A stretch of DNA of 64,000 bases from Thiomicrorhabdus sp. ZW0627 (GCF_029767005.1 NZ_JARUQR010000006.1:22110-86109), one strand, 5' to 3'. Counted from the first letter of the stretch, positions 29,477 to 40,072 are shown. Notes: generated by a model not told the origin, from the letters alone. Translations and numbers: made by a program.

Positions 29477-30481
29477 TTAGAACTTGTGCAATAGACCAAC
29501 AGAAACTGTGTCCATAGACTTAGCTAGGCTGTTGTTAGCCATGTGCTTGTCTAGGCTTACGTATTCAACGTAACCAGTAGTCTTCTTACCGAAAGAGTAA
29601 TCAAGACCTACACCGAAACCAGCTGCGTCTTTCATAGTAGACATTTTGTAGTCTACAGAAGAGTACTTAGCTTTAGGAGTGAAAGCACCCATTGTGTAAC
29701 CGATGTTAGCTTGAATGTTAGAACCTTCAGTAGCAGTATCACCAGTAACACCGTCGTCGAAGTTCTGATACATTGCGTTAGCAACTAGACCACCAGTAGC
29801 GTACTGAGCAGACACACGAGTTTCAGTGTAGTCTTTAGTACCAGTTAGGTTGTCAGTGAAGTTATCGTATGCAGCAGACAAGAAAAGACCTTTCTTAGAT
29901 GAACCGTACATAGCAGCGATTGAGTATGCATCAGTCAAAGAAGTATCTTGAGTTGCAGTATCAGTAGCTTCTGGAGAGATACCAGCAGCAACGATCTTAA
30001 CACCACCGAAAGATGGAGAAACGTAAGCTAGAACGTTAGCAGCGCGGTTTTCACCACCTTTACCACCAAAACCAAGTTTACCAGCTAGAGGCTTGTTATC
30101 ACCAGCGCCGTCGTTGAACATATCAGTCGCTTGAGACATTTTGTATGGAGTGTCGTGACGACCCATCAATACAGTACCGAAACCACCAGCAAGACCAACG
30201 TATGCGTTACGGTCTTTGAAAGTAGTTGTAGTAGTAGTAGCATTAGTACCACCAGCTACGTCAGCTTCCCATTCCATTTTGTAAACAGCTTTCAAACCGT
30301 TACCTAGGTCTTGAGAACCTTTGATACCGATACGTGAAGCGTTAGAGTTTACAGAGGTACCAGCGTCAGTAACGTTATCGATACTCATGTTGATCTGACC
30401 ATAAACAGTAGGAGCGTCAGCCATTGCAACAGGAGCTGCGATAGCAGAAGCGATTGCTAGAGCAATTACATTCTTTTTCAT
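29477..30481 (-). CDS. Major outer-membrane porin (general Gram-negative trimeric type)
   Basis: A 334-residue beta-barrel precursor. The signal peptide MKKNVIALAIASAIAAPVAMA is cleaved before DAPTVYGQINMS. The opening strand is followed by ASRIGIKGSQDLGNGLKAVYKMEW, and the protein ends with Phe (LLHKF), as required for Bam recognition. Sequence style matches the Porin_4 group (Neisseria/Burkholderia-like porins). Codon use is strongly biased, unlike neighbours, which suggests very high expression. A good sigma70-type promoter is upstream and a strong terminator downstream. Substrate selectivity cannot be read from the sequence. Confidence 0.93.
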   Translation of the reverse strand: MKKNVIALAIASAIAAPVAMADAPTVYGQINMSIDNVTDAGTSVNSNASRIGIKGSQDLGNGLKAVYKMEWEADVAGGTNATTTTTTFKDRNAYVGLAGGFGTVLMGRHDTPYKMSQATDMFNDGAGDNKPLAGKLGFGGKGGENRAANVLAYVSPSFGGVKIVAAGISPEATDTATQDTSLTDAYSIAAMYGSSKKGLFLSAAYDNFTDNLTGTKDYTETRVSAQYATGGLVANAMYQNFDDGVTGDTATEGSNIQANIGYTMGAFTPKAKYSSVDYKMSTMKDAAGFGVGLDYSFGKKTTGYVEYVSLDKHMANNSLAKSMDTVSVGLLHKF

Positions 30482-30535
30482 TTTTACAATCCTTAAGTTA
30501 GTTAAAACTGTCCACCACTGGTGAACTTGAAAGTG

Positions 30536-30564
30536 ACTATATTGGATTAAAATTTACTACGCAA
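30536..30564 (-). promoter_or_regulatory. sigma70-type promoter of the porin gene
   Basis: On the minus strand TTGCGT (-35, 30559-30564) and TATAGT (-10, 30536-30541) are separated by exactly 17 nt, predicting a 5' leader of roughly 48 nt. Upstream lies an A/T-rich stretch with repeated TTGCAAA motifs, which may act as an UP element or regulator sites. Confidence 0.65.
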
Positions 30565-30707
30565 CTTTTTTTTGCAAAAAAACTACAAAATTATTTGATG
30601 TTGTTTTTTTGCAACACAATTTGCAATCCCTCTTATTCAACTCATAAACAATCAACAAGTTAACAATTACAACTTAATTATTTTTTTAACACTCAAGCCT
30701 AAAAAGC

Positions 30708-30733
30708 AAAAACCCGCCATAAGGCGGGTTTTT
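30708..30733 (-). terminator. rho-independent terminator of rplM-rpsI
   Basis: An 11-bp perfect stem (AAAAACCCGCC / GGCGGGTTTTT) with loop ATAA lies 26 bp after the rpsI stop, with T-runs on the minus strand. Confidence 0.92.
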
Positions 30734-30758
30734 GATACAAAGCGAAAATATGTAAATA

Positions 30759-31151
30759 TTAACGTTTTGAGAACTGTGGGCGACGACGTGCTTTACGCAG
30801 ACCCACTTTCTTACGTTCAACCTGACGAGCATCACGAGTCAATAGACCGCGTGCACGCAATGCAGGACGGTTACCTTCTTCATACGCAACCAATGCGCGA
30901 GCGATACCGTGACGAACTGCACCAGCTTGACCAGTTGTACCACCACCAACAACAGTGATGTGAGCGTCAAACTTCTCAAGGTTTTCAGTTGCTTCAAGAG
31001 GCTGGTTAATAACCATTAGGTCGGTTTCACGAGCAAAATACTCTTTGATATCACGACCGTTTACAGTCATTTTTCCAGACCCCGCACGCAAGAATACGCG
31101 AGCGACTGAGCTTTTACGACGTCCTGTTCCGTAGTATTGTTCTGTTGCCAT
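30759..31151 (-). CDS. rpsI: 30S ribosomal protein S9
   Basis: A 130-residue basic protein, the exact length of E. coli S9. It starts [20 protein letters not shown] and ends [11 protein letters not shown], the tail that reaches the P-site tRNA. It is 13 bp after rplM in the universal L13-S9 pair and followed by a terminator. Confidence 0.98.
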   Translation of the reverse strand: MATEQYYGTGRRKSSVARVFLRAGSGKMTVNGRDIKEYFARETDLMVINQPLEATENLEKFDAHITVVGGGTTGQAGAVRHGIARALVAYEEGNRPALRARGLLTRDARQVERKKVGLRKARRRPQFSKR

Positions 31152-31164
31152 CTTCTAATTCCTC

Positions 31165-31593
31165 TTACAACTCAAGTGCTTTAGGTTGTTGTGCCGTATG
31201 CGGATGATCAGTTCCAGCATACACTTTTAGTTTTTTAAACATTGCACGCCCTAGAGGACCTTTAGGCAACATTCCTTTTACTGCAAACTCAATTGGACGC
31301 TGAGGTGCTTTATCGATCAACTTTTCGAAGTTGGTAGACTTAAGATGACCAACATAACCAGTGTGGTGATGATACATCTTATCTTTACGCTTGTTACCAG
31401 TTACTGCAACCTTGTCTGCATTGATAACAACGATGTAATCACCACAGTCAGCGTGAGGAGTATATTCCGGCTTGTGCTTACCACGTAAACGAGAAGCGAT
31501 ATCCGCCGCTAAACGACCCAAAGTTTTACCTTCAGCATCCACAACATACCAGTCACGTTTGATTTCAGCTGGCTTTGCAACAAATGTTTTCAT
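31165..31593 (-). CDS. rplM: 50S ribosomal protein L13
   Basis: A 142-residue protein, the same length as E. coli L13. Typical blocks are [39 protein letters not shown] and the conserved [10 protein letters not shown]. It is the first gene of the rplM-rpsI operon. The leader of roughly 120 nt contains a small hairpin, and in E. coli this operon is autoregulated by L13; the same is possible here. Confidence 0.98.
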   Translation of the reverse strand: MKTFVAKPAEIKRDWYVVDAEGKTLGRLAADIASRLRGKHKPEYTPHADCGDYIVVINADKVAVTGNKRKDKMYHHHTGYVGHLKSTNFEKLIDKAPQRPIEFAVKGMLPKGPLGRAMFKKLKVYAGTDHPHTAQQPKALEL

Positions 31594-31635
31594 AATTTGT
31601 TCCTAAAATTTAAATAATCCAAATCCATAAGATCC

Positions 31636-31651
31636 ATCGTTCTATAACGAT
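31636..31651 (-). promoter_or_regulatory. Hairpin in the rplM leader
   Basis: ATCGTT-CTAT-AACGAT can form a 6-bp stem in the 5' leader, about 45 nt before the rplM start. It is a candidate for an L13 autoregulatory element, by analogy with E. coli. No structure prediction was run. Confidence 0.35.
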
Positions 31652-31722
31652 TTACGTTAAGTCCGATCAATCCACTTACTGTTTTAACGGGCAATAAGGG
31701 GGAAGGATTAACGAGAGCAAGG

Positions 31723-31751
31723 ATTATACTGCTTAGTTCAAATGGTTTCAA
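31723..31751 (-). promoter_or_regulatory. sigma70 promoter of rplM-rpsI
   Basis: TTGAAA (-35, 31746-31751) and a perfect TATAAT (-10, 31723-31728) are spaced by 17 nt on the minus strand. This is one of the best sigma70 matches in the window and suits a ribosomal-protein operon. Confidence 0.75.
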
Positions 31752-31827
31752 TCACTTATGCATAAATTTTCCATCAATTTACGCAGTTAAAATCCAAAAC
31801 CAAGCAGGCCTGCCAAGTTAAATTCGA

Positions 31828-32919
31828 TCAGACATTGAATCTGAAATGCATTACGTCTCCGTCCTGCACGATATATTCCTTCCCTTCCAATCGTTGCTTA
31901 CCGGCTGCTTTAGCTCCGGCATCCCCTTTATACTCAACAAAATCTTCATAAGAAGTGACTTCGGCACGAATAAAGCCCTTCTCGAAATCCGTATGAATAA
32001 CACCAGCTGCTTGCGGTGCAGTTGCTCCGACCTTGATCGTCCAAGCACGCACTTCTTTTACACCGGCCGTAAAATACGTTTGCAAGCCTAATAACTTATA
32101 AGCGGCGCGAATCACTCGGTTCAAACCTGGTTCTTCTTGCCCCATTTCTTCTAGGAAGTCGGCCTTATCTTCCGCATCCAACTCAGCAATTTCAGATTCG
32201 ATTGCTGCACATACCGGCACAACAATTGCACCCTGCTCTTTAGCCAACTTCTCAACGGCATCCAAATATGGATTATTCTCAAAGCCGTCTTCATTCACAT
32301 TGGCAATGTACATCATCGGCTTGATGGTCAATAGATGAAGGTCCTGTAACTGCTTGCGCTCATCATCACTCAGGTCAATCAGGCGCACCAACTTACCGGC
32401 TTCAACTTCTTTCTGGACTTTTTCCAACACGGACAAACGAGCGGAAGCTTCCTTATCGCCACTTTTGGCAACACGCTGTACTTTCTGAATCGCTTTTTCA
32501 ATCGATTCCATATCCGCCAACACCAATTCCATATTGATGATTTCAATGTCACTCAACGGATCAACCTTACCGGCGACATGCACGATATCGTCGTTTTCAA
32601 AGCAACGCACTACTTGGACGATCGCATCGGTTTCACGAATATTGGCCAAGAATTTATTCCCAAGTCCTTCACCTTTGGAGGCACCCTCAACCAAGCCGGC
32701 AATATCCATGAAATCGACCGTCGCGGACAATACACGCTCCGGTTTTACGATTTCTGCCAGCGCGTCTTCACGCGGATCCGGAACCGGCACAACACCGACA
32801 TTCGGCTCAATCGTGCAGAACGGGTAGTTAGCAGATTCGATCCCAGCGTTCGTTAATGCATTAAACAATGTCGATTTTCCAACGTTAGGTAAGCCAACGA
32901 TTCCGCATTTAATTGCCAT
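31828..32919 (-). CDS. ychF: Redox-responsive ATPase/GTPase YchF (OLA1 family)
   Basis: A 363-residue Obg-related P-loop NTPase, identical in length to the E. coli protein. G1 is [15 protein letters not shown]3 [20 protein letters not shown] and the altered G4 position (NVNEDG) fits the ATP preference of YchF. A C-terminal TGS domain ends with [15 protein letters not shown]. It binds ribosomes and has been linked to stress responses. It follows pth by 34 bp in the prs-rplY-pth-ychF order. A CAGGCCTG copy lies 16 bp beyond its stop. Confidence 0.97.
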   Translation of the reverse strand: MAIKCGIVGLPNVGKSTLFNALTNAGIESANYPFCTIEPNVGVVPVPDPREDALAEIVKPERVLSATVDFMDIAGLVEGASKGEGLGNKFLANIRETDAIVQVVRCFENDDIVHVAGKVDPLSDIEIINMELVLADMESIEKAIQKVQRVAKSGDKEASARLSVLEKVQKEVEAGKLVRLIDLSDDERKQLQDLHLLTIKPMMYIANVNEDGFENNPYLDAVEKLAKEQGAIVVPVCAAIESEIAELDAEDKADFLEEMGQEEPGLNRVIRAAYKLLGLQTYFTAGVKEVRAWTIKVGATAPQAAGVIHTDFEKGFIRAEVTSYEDFVEYKGDAGAKAAGKQRLEGKEYIVQDGDVMHFRFNV

Positions 32920-32953
32920 TGAGTGTCTCCTTAAGAATATAGAGGGCGTTGTA

Positions 32954-33529
32954 TTAAGATTTGGTGTGAAGCTGATGCATCGCTTTCTGAAGATCGCCTT
33001 TGATCAAATCCGGAAGCACCCGGCTCGCTTCATAAATTCCGTCATCGATTTTCTGGCGATCCGTTTTAGAAGGTGACTTCAAGACATAATCGACTACTTG
33101 ATCCCGATGCCCCGGATGACCAATTCCCAAGCGCAATCTCAGAAATTCTTTACCCATAGCCGCGATCATATCTCTCAAACCGTTATGGCCGCCATGACCG
33201 CCCCCTTTCTTGAGCTTGACGACACCAGGCTCCAAATCCAGTTCATCATGAACAACCAGAATGGATTCAACGGGAATTTTATAGAAGTTTGCCAAGGCCT
33301 GGATCGATTGACCACTACGATTCATGAATGTGGCCGGCTTTAACAACCAGAAATCTAAACCGGCAGACTGCACACGAGCCGCTTCGCCAAGAAATTTGGT
33401 TTCTGGACGAAATACCACACCATACTGTCTGGCTACTTCCTCCACAAACCAAAAACCGGCGTTATGTCGAGTCTGGTCATATTTATCGCCCGGATTACCC
33501 AGGCCTACAATAAGTTGAACAGATGACAT
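32954..33529 (-). CDS. pth: Peptidyl-tRNA hydrolase
   Basis: Recycles peptidyl-tRNAs that drop off the ribosome. Start placed at ATG 33529 (191 residues) with SD GAGAG; the longer frame adds six residues without family match. Core motifs are LIVGLGNPG, the catalytic His in [18 protein letters not shown] and HDELDLEPG. It lies between rplY and ychF, the usual location. Confidence 0.97.
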   Translation of the reverse strand: MSSVQLIVGLGNPGDKYDQTRHNAGFWFVEEVARQYGVVFRPETKFLGEAARVQSAGLDFWLLKPATFMNRSGQSIQALANFYKIPVESILVVHDELDLEPGVVKLKKGGGHGGHNGLRDMIAAMGKEFLRLRLGIGHPGHRDQVVDYVLKSPSKTDRQKIDDGIYEASRVLPDLIKGDLQKAMHQLHTKS

Positions 33530-33579
33530 ACGCCGGCTCTCAAACAATCAAGTCTTTATTGAATTGAATCAATAAATCC

Positions 33580-34164
33580 TTACTTACGTTTTGGCTTAGT
33601 GATGTTCACAACTGACTGGTCGTAATCAGTATTACCGTGAGTCAATGCTGTGATTACAACACCTTCAGGCAACGCCAACTCAGACAAACGCAAGCTTGCA
33701 CCTGCTTCCATTGTAGAAACATCAACTGTAATAGCTGTCGGTAGATTTTTAGCCAAACAACGAATTTCAACAGTAGGCTGAAGAATCGTCATCATACCAC
33801 CCATCTTCACACCAGGCGCAGAAGCCTTACCAACGAAGTTGAACGGTACAGTTTTCGTGATCTGATTGTTATCAGAAGCACGCTGCAAGTCGATGTGAGA
33901 AACATCACCAGTTGCTGGATGACGTTGAACATCCTTAACAACACATGTTTCAGTCTCTCCACCGTTAACATCGATTGTCAAAACGGTGTTGAAAACGTCT
34001 CTATTTTCAAACTCGTGCTTTACAAAGTTTTGTGCAAAAGCAACCGATACCGCATCTTTATCAGCGCCGTAAATAATTGCTGGTACTTTACCCGCACGAC
34101 GAAGGCGGCGGCTCGCACCTTTCCCTTCTTCCGAACGGATTTCTGCTGTCCAATTTTGGCTCAT
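33580..34164 (-). CDS. rplY: 50S ribosomal protein L25 (CTC/TL5 long form)
   Basis: Binds 5S rRNA. I start it at ATG 34164 (194 residues, beginning SQNWTAEIRSEEGKG) rather than further upstream. The N-terminal L25 domain has GKGASRRLRRAGKVPAIIYG, and a C-terminal beta domain of the CTC type follows, so it is longer than E. coli L25. It precedes pth by about 50 bp. A terminator separates it from prs upstream. Confidence 0.95.
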   Translation of the reverse strand: MSQNWTAEIRSEEGKGASRRLRRAGKVPAIIYGADKDAVSVAFAQNFVKHEFENRDVFNTVLTIDVNGGETETCVVKDVQRHPATGDVSHIDLQRASDNNQITKTVPFNFVGKASAPGVKMGGMMTILQPTVEIRCLAKNLPTAITVDVSTMEAGASLRLSELALPEGVVITALTHGNTDYDQSVVNITKPKRK

Positions 34165-34376
34165 TTTTCTATACTCCAATAACGACAATCTTTATAAATA
34201 GCCGGTAAATCAATCGGTTACCGTACCTTCATATATTCAAAGACTGCCAATTCATAAATCTTACGTTTCGCGACCAAACGCAAGGGAAGCGAGAATTATA
34301 CTCAAAAAAAGGCTTTTTTCCAGCTTTTTATATTAAATTCAAGCACTTCAATTGTATTCCATATCTCTAAAAAGCA

Positions 34377-34400
34377 AAAACGCCCCAAAAGGGGCGTTTT
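34377..34400 (-). terminator. rho-independent terminator of prs
   Basis: A 10-bp perfect stem (AAAACGCCCC / GGGGCGTTTT) with an AAAA loop is followed by T-runs on the minus strand, 23 bp after the prs stop. rplY therefore probably also has its own promoter in the roughly 210 bp that follow. Confidence 0.92.
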
Positions 34401-34423
34401 CTCGAATTCGAAGCAGTAACCAA

Positions 34424-35380
34424 TTAGTGGTGCATCAATTCCGTTACCGACTCTTCCTGGTGAACACGGCGGATCGTCTCACCCAGCATTCCGGCGATGC
34501 TTACGCGACGAATACGCTCACAAGCCATCGCTTCCGCCGTAGCCGGAATCGAATCAGTGACTACCAATTCTTTCAGAACAGAACCATTAATGTTTTCAAC
34601 CGCAGGGCCAGAAAGAACCGCGTGAACGACATAAGCAGAAACGCTTTTAGCGCCTCGTTGCATCAATGCCGCAGCCGCTTTACATAAAGTACCCGCGGTA
34701 TCAACCATATCATCAATGATGATACAGTCGCGACCTTCAATATCACCAATAATGTTCATAACCTGTGAAACATTCGCTTTTGGACGACGCTTGTCGATAA
34801 TCGCCATATCCGCATCAACCGCTTTGGCAACAGCTCGTGCGCGAACCACACCACCCATATCAGGAGACACAATCGTGACATTTTCCAAGTCACAATTCTT
34901 CTGCATATCTTCAACTAATAGAGGCGAACCGTAAATATTATCAACCGGGATATCGAAGAAACCTTGAATCTGATCCGAGTGAAGATCCACAGTAATGACG
35001 CGATGAGCACCAGCTACAGTGATCATATCGGCGGAAAGACGCGCAGTGATCGGAACACGCGCCGAGTGAGGACGACGATCCTGACGCGCAAAACCGTAAT
35101 AAGGAACTACGGCTGTAATACGTGCTGCTGAAGCTCGCTTAAGCGCATCAATCATCACCAACATTTCCATCAGATTAACAGCAGGTTCAGGAGTACAAGT
35201 CGGCTGCAAAACATAGACATCTTGTCCACGAACAGATTCTTTTATCTCAACCATGATTTCGCCATCGCTAAAACGGCCAACATCGGCTTTACCAAGAGGA
35301 ATATCTAAATACTGGGAGATTTTTTCTGCAAGACTGACATTTGCGTTTCCCGCAAAAATCATGACATTTCTGTTAGCCAT
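34424..35380 (-). CDS. prs: Ribose-phosphate pyrophosphokinase (PRPP synthetase)
   Basis: Makes PRPP from ribose-5-phosphate and ATP for nucleotide, NAD, His and Trp synthesis. The 318-residue protein has the [23 protein letters not shown] block, the flexible [10 protein letters not shown] region, the metal-binding [12 protein letters not shown] and the PRPP loop DDMVDTAGT. It lies 53 bp after tRNA-Gln and may be cotranscribed with it. Confidence 0.98.
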   Translation of the reverse strand: MANRNVMIFAGNANVSLAEKISQYLDIPLGKADVGRFSDGEIMVEIKESVRGQDVYVLQPTCTPEPAVNLMEMLVMIDALKRASAARITAVVPYYGFARQDRRPHSARVPITARLSADMITVAGAHRVITVDLHSDQIQGFFDIPVDNIYGSPLLVEDMQKNCDLENVTIVSPDMGGVVRARAVAKAVDADMAIIDKRRPKANVSQVMNIIGDIEGRDCIIIDDMVDTAGTLCKAAAALMQRGAKSVSAYVVHAVLSGPAVENINGSVLKELVVTDSIPATAEAMACERIRRVSIAGMLGETIRRVHQEESVTELMHH

Positions 35381-35433
35381 TTAAGGCGCTCCTGTTCGAG
35401 GATAATATGACTTGGGGAATTCGGGAAGGATAT

Positions 35434-35508
35434 TGGCAGGGCTGGCAGGATTCGAACCTGCGGTACACTGGATCAAAACCAGATGCCTTACCGCTTGGCT
35501 ACAGCCCT
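35434..35508 (-). tRNA. tRNA-Gln (anticodon UUG), CCA encoded
   Basis: The minus-strand sequence folds into a full cloverleaf: acceptor AGGGCTG/CAGCCCT, anticodon stem TCTGG/CCAGT with loop TTTTGAT giving anticodon TTG, and T-arm GCAGG-TTCGAAT-CCTGC. Discriminator G is followed by an encoded CCA. Length is 75 nt. It lies immediately before prs, the conserved gammaproteobacterial position. This is the only tRNA I find in the window. Confidence 0.96.
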
Positions 35509-35539
35509 TTAATATCTCTGTCGTTAAAGACAGGTGCGT

Positions 35540-35567
35540 ATTATCCATTTATTTTTCCGGAATTCAA
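35540..35567 (-). promoter_or_regulatory. Putative promoter of tRNA-Gln (and prs)
   Basis: TTGAAT (-35, 35562-35567) and GATAAT (-10, 35540-35545) are 16 nt apart on the minus strand, about 32 nt upstream of the mature tRNA. A small CTGTC/GACAG stem lies between promoter and tRNA. Confidence 0.5.
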
Positions 35568-35631
35568 GCTAATTTTTACTTTTTCTTTAGGTTATTTTCA
35601 GTTTTTACAGCTTCTTTTTAACCGTCCAAGA

Positions 35632-37410
35632 CTAGTGAATCGCCTCTCCAGCCTTCAGTCGTTCAATAAGCGTTTGATATTCAGCATTTTTTGAAAACTG
35701 TACCCGGTATTTTTCCCAAAGCTTTTGAGCCTGATCGACTTTACCCGTCTGCCACAAGGCGGAAACCAAATGCATCACGACCACTTCGTCCAATTTAATA
35801 GACAATGCTTTTTTAAGGTAAGTAACCGCTTGCTGATATTTTTTCTGTTGATAAGCCAGCCAGCCGACACTATCCAACACATAATAACTGTCAGGTGCCA
35901 AGCGCAAGGCTTTGTTTAACATGGCTTCCGCCTCGTTTAATTTAACTCCCTGCTCAACATAGAAATAACCTAATGCGTTCAATGCCTCGACTTCATCCGG
36001 CTGCAAAGACAAAACACGTTTCAAGTTTATCTCATAACCATCAAATCGTTTCAAATCGTAAAATATCACCGACTGAGCCATTAACAGTTCAATATCATTA
36101 GGATCCATTTCAATCGCCTGGTCATACAACGAAATCGATTTTTCGAACATATTACTGGCACGATAAAAAATCGCTTTCGCTCTCAAGACCTTAACCTTGG
36201 TTGCAGAATCTTCGCTCTCAATCTTATCCAATTCCGCCAAGGCTTCATTCAAACCTTGAGTAGCAAACAGAATTTCGGCACGGTGCAATTGAGCATCTAC
36301 CGAATAAGGTACTTGCTTGACCATTGCATAAAACGACAAGGCCTCGTCAAACAGCCCCTGCTCTTGACTTAACACACCTAAATAATAATAACCGACCGAT
36401 TCATAGCCGGGCTGCACCGCAACCTGTTCAAGATTCTTCCTGGCCTTATCGAACTTTTCCATCTCGATCTGTAACAAGGCTAGCGACAATCTCGAAGTTG
36501 TCGCCTCAGGATTGGCTTTGAGAATCATCTTGTATCGCGACTCCGCCGCTGAAAATTTTTCTGCCTTTACCTCAAGCCGGGCCATTCGCTCCTGAACCAA
36601 CCAATCCTTCGGATTTTCCTTGAGATAAGTTTTTAAGCCGGCCAGTCCCAGCTGTGGAGACGGTAATTGCAAATAAGCTTTGGAAAGCAATTGATAAATC
36701 AGTGCGGCCGTCTTTTCACGCTCGGAATCCGTCAGCAACGCCAACGCCTTTTCAAGCATAGGGACCGCTTTTTCAGGCTTATCAAATTGAACAGCCAGAA
36801 ACCCCTCGCCATAATAGGCCTGCCAAACATCCGGATACGTTTTCACAACATGGTCGAAAAACTGCAAAGCGGCTTCTGCCTCAGCGGCACGAGCCACCCT
36901 TTGGGCGGCCGACAACACATCTTGCTGCAAATCCATCGTTGACCGCTTTCTGTACTCCTGCCACTGTTCAATAGCCTGTTGAACCTTACCGGCACGCAAT
37001 GACATCAAATAAGCTGCCCGCCAAGGAGTCGGATTTTTCGGTTCCACTTCCAGCCAAAGCTTGGCGGACTGTTCGACATTCCCTTCATCATAAGTCGCCA
37101 TGGACAATTCAAAAGCCCGCTTAACCAACTCAACATTACGGGTTTTAACGGCCAGTGGATAAATCAAATCATAAGCGTCTGCCGGATAGCCCTTCGCCAC
37201 CATCACTTCAGCAGCCAACACTTGATACATTAACTGCGCAGAGAGCTCCTCACCCTCTAATGTCGTCTCATCTTCTGCCGACACAAACGGCGCAGGAGGA
37301 GTAGACGCCTCTTGAGAATCTTCGGCAGAATTCTGCACACCCATCGTCGAACATGCCGTCAGTGTCAGCATTCCCATAAACGCTAACCACTTATTAATAT
37401 TCAATCTCAC
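35632..37410 (-). CDS. TPR-repeat outer-membrane-type lipoprotein
   Basis: I start it at GTG 37410, where SD GGAAGG precedes and the product begins with a classical lipoprotein signal (MRLNINKWLAFMGMLTLTAC, Cys20). The longer frame to 37485 lacks these features. The 592-residue protein is mainly tetratricopeptide repeats from about residue 60 to the end, with clear TPR turns such as AEAMLNKALRLAPDSYYVLDSVGW. A similar TPR protein is encoded divergently from hemA and before lolB-ispE in Pseudomonas. It probably scaffolds envelope proteins; partners are unknown. Here tRNA-Gln follows directly, with lolB and ispE missing. Confidence 0.88.
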   Translation of the reverse strand: MRLNINKWLAFMGMLTLTACSTMGVQNSAEDSQEASTPPAPFVSAEDETTLEGEELSAQLMYQVLAAEVMVAKGYPADAYDLIYPLAVKTRNVELVKRAFELSMATYDEGNVEQSAKLWLEVEPKNPTPWRAAYLMSLRAGKVQQAIEQWQEYRKRSTMDLQQDVLSAAQRVARAAEAEAALQFFDHVVKTYPDVWQAYYGEGFLAVQFDKPEKAVPMLEKALALLTDSEREKTAALIYQLLSKAYLQLPSPQLGLAGLKTYLKENPKDWLVQERMARLEVKAEKFSAAESRYKMILKANPEATTSRLSLALLQIEMEKFDKARKNLEQVAVQPGYESVGYYYLGVLSQEQGLFDEALSFYAMVKQVPYSVDAQLHRAEILFATQGLNEALAELDKIESEDSATKVKVLRAKAIFYRASNMFEKSISLYDQAIEMDPNDIELLMAQSVIFYDLKRFDGYEINLKRVLSLQPDEVEALNALGYFYVEQGVKLNEAEAMLNKALRLAPDSYYVLDSVGWLAYQQKKYQQAVTYLKKALSIKLDEVVVMHLVSALWQTGKVDQAQKLWEKYRVQFSKNAEYQTLIERLKAGEAIH

Positions 37411-37540
37411 CAAAACCTTCCAATAAAACTGTTTAAATACATTATCGGCTTTCCTGTTCGGAGCCCTTAAAATATAAGAATTCACAAGCCCCCGAACAGA
37501 ATACCTTACATCTAAAACCGGGCAAAATCCTTATAAAAAC

Positions 37541-37569
37541 TTGCAATTAACCCCATAATTTAGCAGAAT
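37541..37569 (+). promoter_or_regulatory. Possible sigma70 promoter of hemA
   Basis: TTGCAA (37541-37546) and CAGAAT (37564-37569) are separated by 17 nt, 56 nt upstream of the hemA start. Both boxes match consensus at four of six positions. Confidence 0.35.
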
Positions 37570-37625
37570 TACGCCTCTTTGGTCGCAATTCGCTCTGGAA
37601 CATTTTTACGGTACACCACTCGATT

Positions 37626-38897
37626 ATGAAGCTACTTACTCTTGGCGTTAATCACGAGACCGCACCGGTCGACATCCGTGAAACCGTATCCTTCACTCCA
37701 GAACGGGCGCTTTCGGCGATGTCCGAACTTAAAAATAAGCAATTAGTCTCAGAGTGTATCATTTTATCTACATGCAACCGAACTGAAATTTATTGCACGC
37801 CTAAAACACCCGATGCTACGAAAAGCATCCAAACCTGGCTCGATGCCTTTTTCGAACAACCGGAAAACGCTTTAACCCCTTATCTATATAACTATCAAGA
37901 TATTGATGCCGTTAAGCATATCATGCGCGTAGCCAGCGGACTGAACTCATTGGTACTGGGTGAACCGCAAATTTTCGGACAGGTGAAAGACGCTTATAAC
38001 TTAGCACACAAAGCCGACAGCATCCATCACACATTAGAAAACCTGTTCCAGCACATTTTCAGAACGGTCAAACAGGTTAGAACCGATACGGCGATCGGCT
38101 CCAGCCCGGTGTCTGTCGCTTTTTCTGCCGTCACTCTATCCAAACAGTTTTTCGGCGACCTCTCTGAACAGACTGCTCTATTGCTCGGCGCAGGAGAAAC
38201 CATCGAACTGGTTGCCCGCCACCTGAAAGAGAGCCAAATCGGCAAACTGATTATCGCCAACCGCACCTTGGAACGCGCCCATACCTTGGCCGAAAGTGTC
38301 GGTGGCTACGCCATCCAACTGGATGAAATACCGGATCACCTGCATGAAGCAGATCTGGTCATTGGTTCGACCGGAAGCCCGGATGCCATTTTGAAAAAAG
38401 CGCAAGTGGAACCGGCTCTGAAGCGCCGCAAAAATCGTCCAATGTTCATGGTGGACATTGCAGTCCCGCGTGACATAGAAGCCAGCATCGATGAACTGGA
38501 AGACGTCTACCTCTACACGGTCGACGATTTGCACGAAATCATCGAAGACAATAAACAATCCCGCCAGACGGCTGCACTGGAAGCCGAAGAGATCATTGAT
38601 GTCCAGGCGGAAACCTTTATGTCCCAATTGAGTGCGATTCAGCAGGTCAACCCGTTGATCCAACAATATCGCCAACATTGTCTGGAAATCAAAGACCAGG
38701 CCATGAACCAAGCCCTGCATCAACTTGAAACAGGTGCCGACCCTCAAGAAGTGATCAAGAAACTGGCCAACCAATTGACCAACAAACTGCTGCACACTCC
38801 GACCAAGCAATTGCATCAGGCAGGCCTGTCCGGAAAGAACAACCTGATTGAATCGGCAAGAACCTTGTTATTGTCCGATGACGCACAACATAAATAG
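37626..38897 (+). CDS. hemA: Glutamyl-tRNA reductase
   Basis: First committed step of C5-pathway tetrapyrrole synthesis: reduces Glu-tRNA to glutamate-1-semialdehyde. The 423-residue protein has the catalytic Cys50 in STCNRTEIY, the [17 protein letters not shown] block and an NADPH-binding domain starting [18 protein letters not shown]-terminal dimerisation helix follows. It is the first gene of hemA-prfA-prmC, divergent from the TPR lipoprotein. A CAGGCCTG copy (38821-38828) encodes QAGL near the C-terminus. Confidence 0.97.
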   Translation: MKLLTLGVNHETAPVDIRETVSFTPERALSAMSELKNKQLVSECIILSTCNRTEIYCTPKTPDATKSIQTWLDAFFEQPENALTPYLYNYQDIDAVKHIMRVASGLNSLVLGEPQIFGQVKDAYNLAHKADSIHHTLENLFQHIFRTVKQVRTDTAIGSSPVSVAFSAVTLSKQFFGDLSEQTALLLGAGETIELVARHLKESQIGKLIIANRTLERAHTLAESVGGYAIQLDEIPDHLHEADLVIGSTGSPDAILKKAQVEPALKRRKNRPMFMVDIAVPRDIEASIDELEDVYLYTVDDLHEIIEDNKQSRQTAALEAEEIIDVQAETFMSQLSAIQQVNPLIQQYRQHCLEIKDQAMNQALHQLETGADPQEVIKKLANQLTNKLLHTPTKQLHQAGLSGKNNLIESARTLLLSDDAQHK

Positions 38898-38956
38898 CTG
38901 CGAACAACTCCCGTATAACCCGACGTTATCCCGTCAACAGAAACATTGAGAATCCC

Positions 38957-40045
38957 GTGAAAGACTCTATTCGAATCAAACTGCAAAACCTGGTAGACCG
39001 CCTGGACGAAGTCAACGCACTGATTTCCGACCCGGACGTTATCAACGATCAGAAAAAATTCCGCGCCCTCACCAAGGAGCATGCGCAACTTACTCCGGTC
39101 GTCGATGCCTTCAATGCATACGAAACGGCAGAAGGTGACCTGCAAGAAGCTAAGGACATGATCAAATCCGGCGATCCCGATTTAAAAGAGATGGGACAGG
39201 AAGAACTTCCGCAACTGGAAAAACAGCTAGCTGATCTGGAAGTGGAACTTCAGACCATGCTACTGCCTCGCGACCCGAATGACGACGCCAACATCTTCCT
39301 GGAAATTCGAGCCGGGACCGGTGGAGACGAAGCCGCCATCTTTGCCGGCGACCTTTTCCGCATGTACAGCCGTTATGCCGAAAAAGTACGCTGGCAGGTT
39401 GAAGTTATCAACTCCCAAGAGGGTGAGCACGGCGGTTACAAAGAAATCATCGCACGTATCATCGGTGACGGCGCCTACTCAAAACTCAAATTCGAATCGG
39501 GCGCACATCGCGTACAGCGCGTTCCTGCAACCGAAACTCAGGGACGCGTCCACACTTCCGCTGCTACGGTCGTAATTATGCCGGAAGCACCGGATGTCGA
39601 GGAAGTTGAATTGAATCCTGCCGACCTCAAGGTAGACACATTCCGTGCATCCGGTGCAGGTGGTCAGCACGTCAACAAAACCGATTCGGCGATTCGTATC
39701 ACCCACATTCCGACCGGAACCGTAGTGGAGTGTCAGGATGAACGTTCACAGCATAAAAACCGTGCCCGTGCCATGTCCCTGCTCGCATCGCGTATCATGG
39801 ATGCAAAGCGTCAGGCTCATGAAAGCGAAATCGCCCAGGAACGTAAAAGCCTGGTTGGAAGCGGTGACCGCTCCGAACGTATTCGAACCTATAATTATCC
39901 GCAAGGACGCGTGACCGACCATCGCATCAACCTGACCCTGTACAAGTTAGACGAAATCATGAACGGCGGCTTGGAACAGGTCATCGATCCTCTGGTCAAT
40001 GAATATCAGGCCGAACAGCTTGCCGCATTAAGCTCGGAAAGCTGA
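38957..40045 (+). CDS. prfA: Peptide chain release factor 1
   Basis: Recognises UAA/UAG and triggers peptide release. The 362-residue protein has the GGQ catalytic motif in [18 protein letters not shown] (about residue 235). The codon-recognition region is upstream, and the C-terminal [11 protein letters not shown] is present. The start is GTG, 59 bp after hemA. The gene that methylates its GGQ glutamine, prmC, follows by 27 bp. Confidence 0.97.
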   Translation: MKDSIRIKLQNLVDRLDEVNALISDPDVINDQKKFRALTKEHAQLTPVVDAFNAYETAEGDLQEAKDMIKSGDPDLKEMGQEELPQLEKQLADLEVELQTMLLPRDPNDDANIFLEIRAGTGGDEAAIFAGDLFRMYSRYAEKVRWQVEVINSQEGEHGGYKEIIARIIGDGAYSKLKFESGAHRVQRVPATETQGRVHTSAATVVIMPEAPDVEEVELNPADLKVDTFRASGAGGQHVNKTDSAIRITHIPTGTVVECQDERSQHKNRARAMSLLASRIMDAKRQAHESEIAQERKSLVGSGDRSERIRTYNYPQGRVTDHRINLTLYKLDEIMNGGLEQVIDPLVNEYQAEQLAALSSES

Positions 40046-40072
40046 TACTCAAAAATTTAAGGGCAAGGCTTC

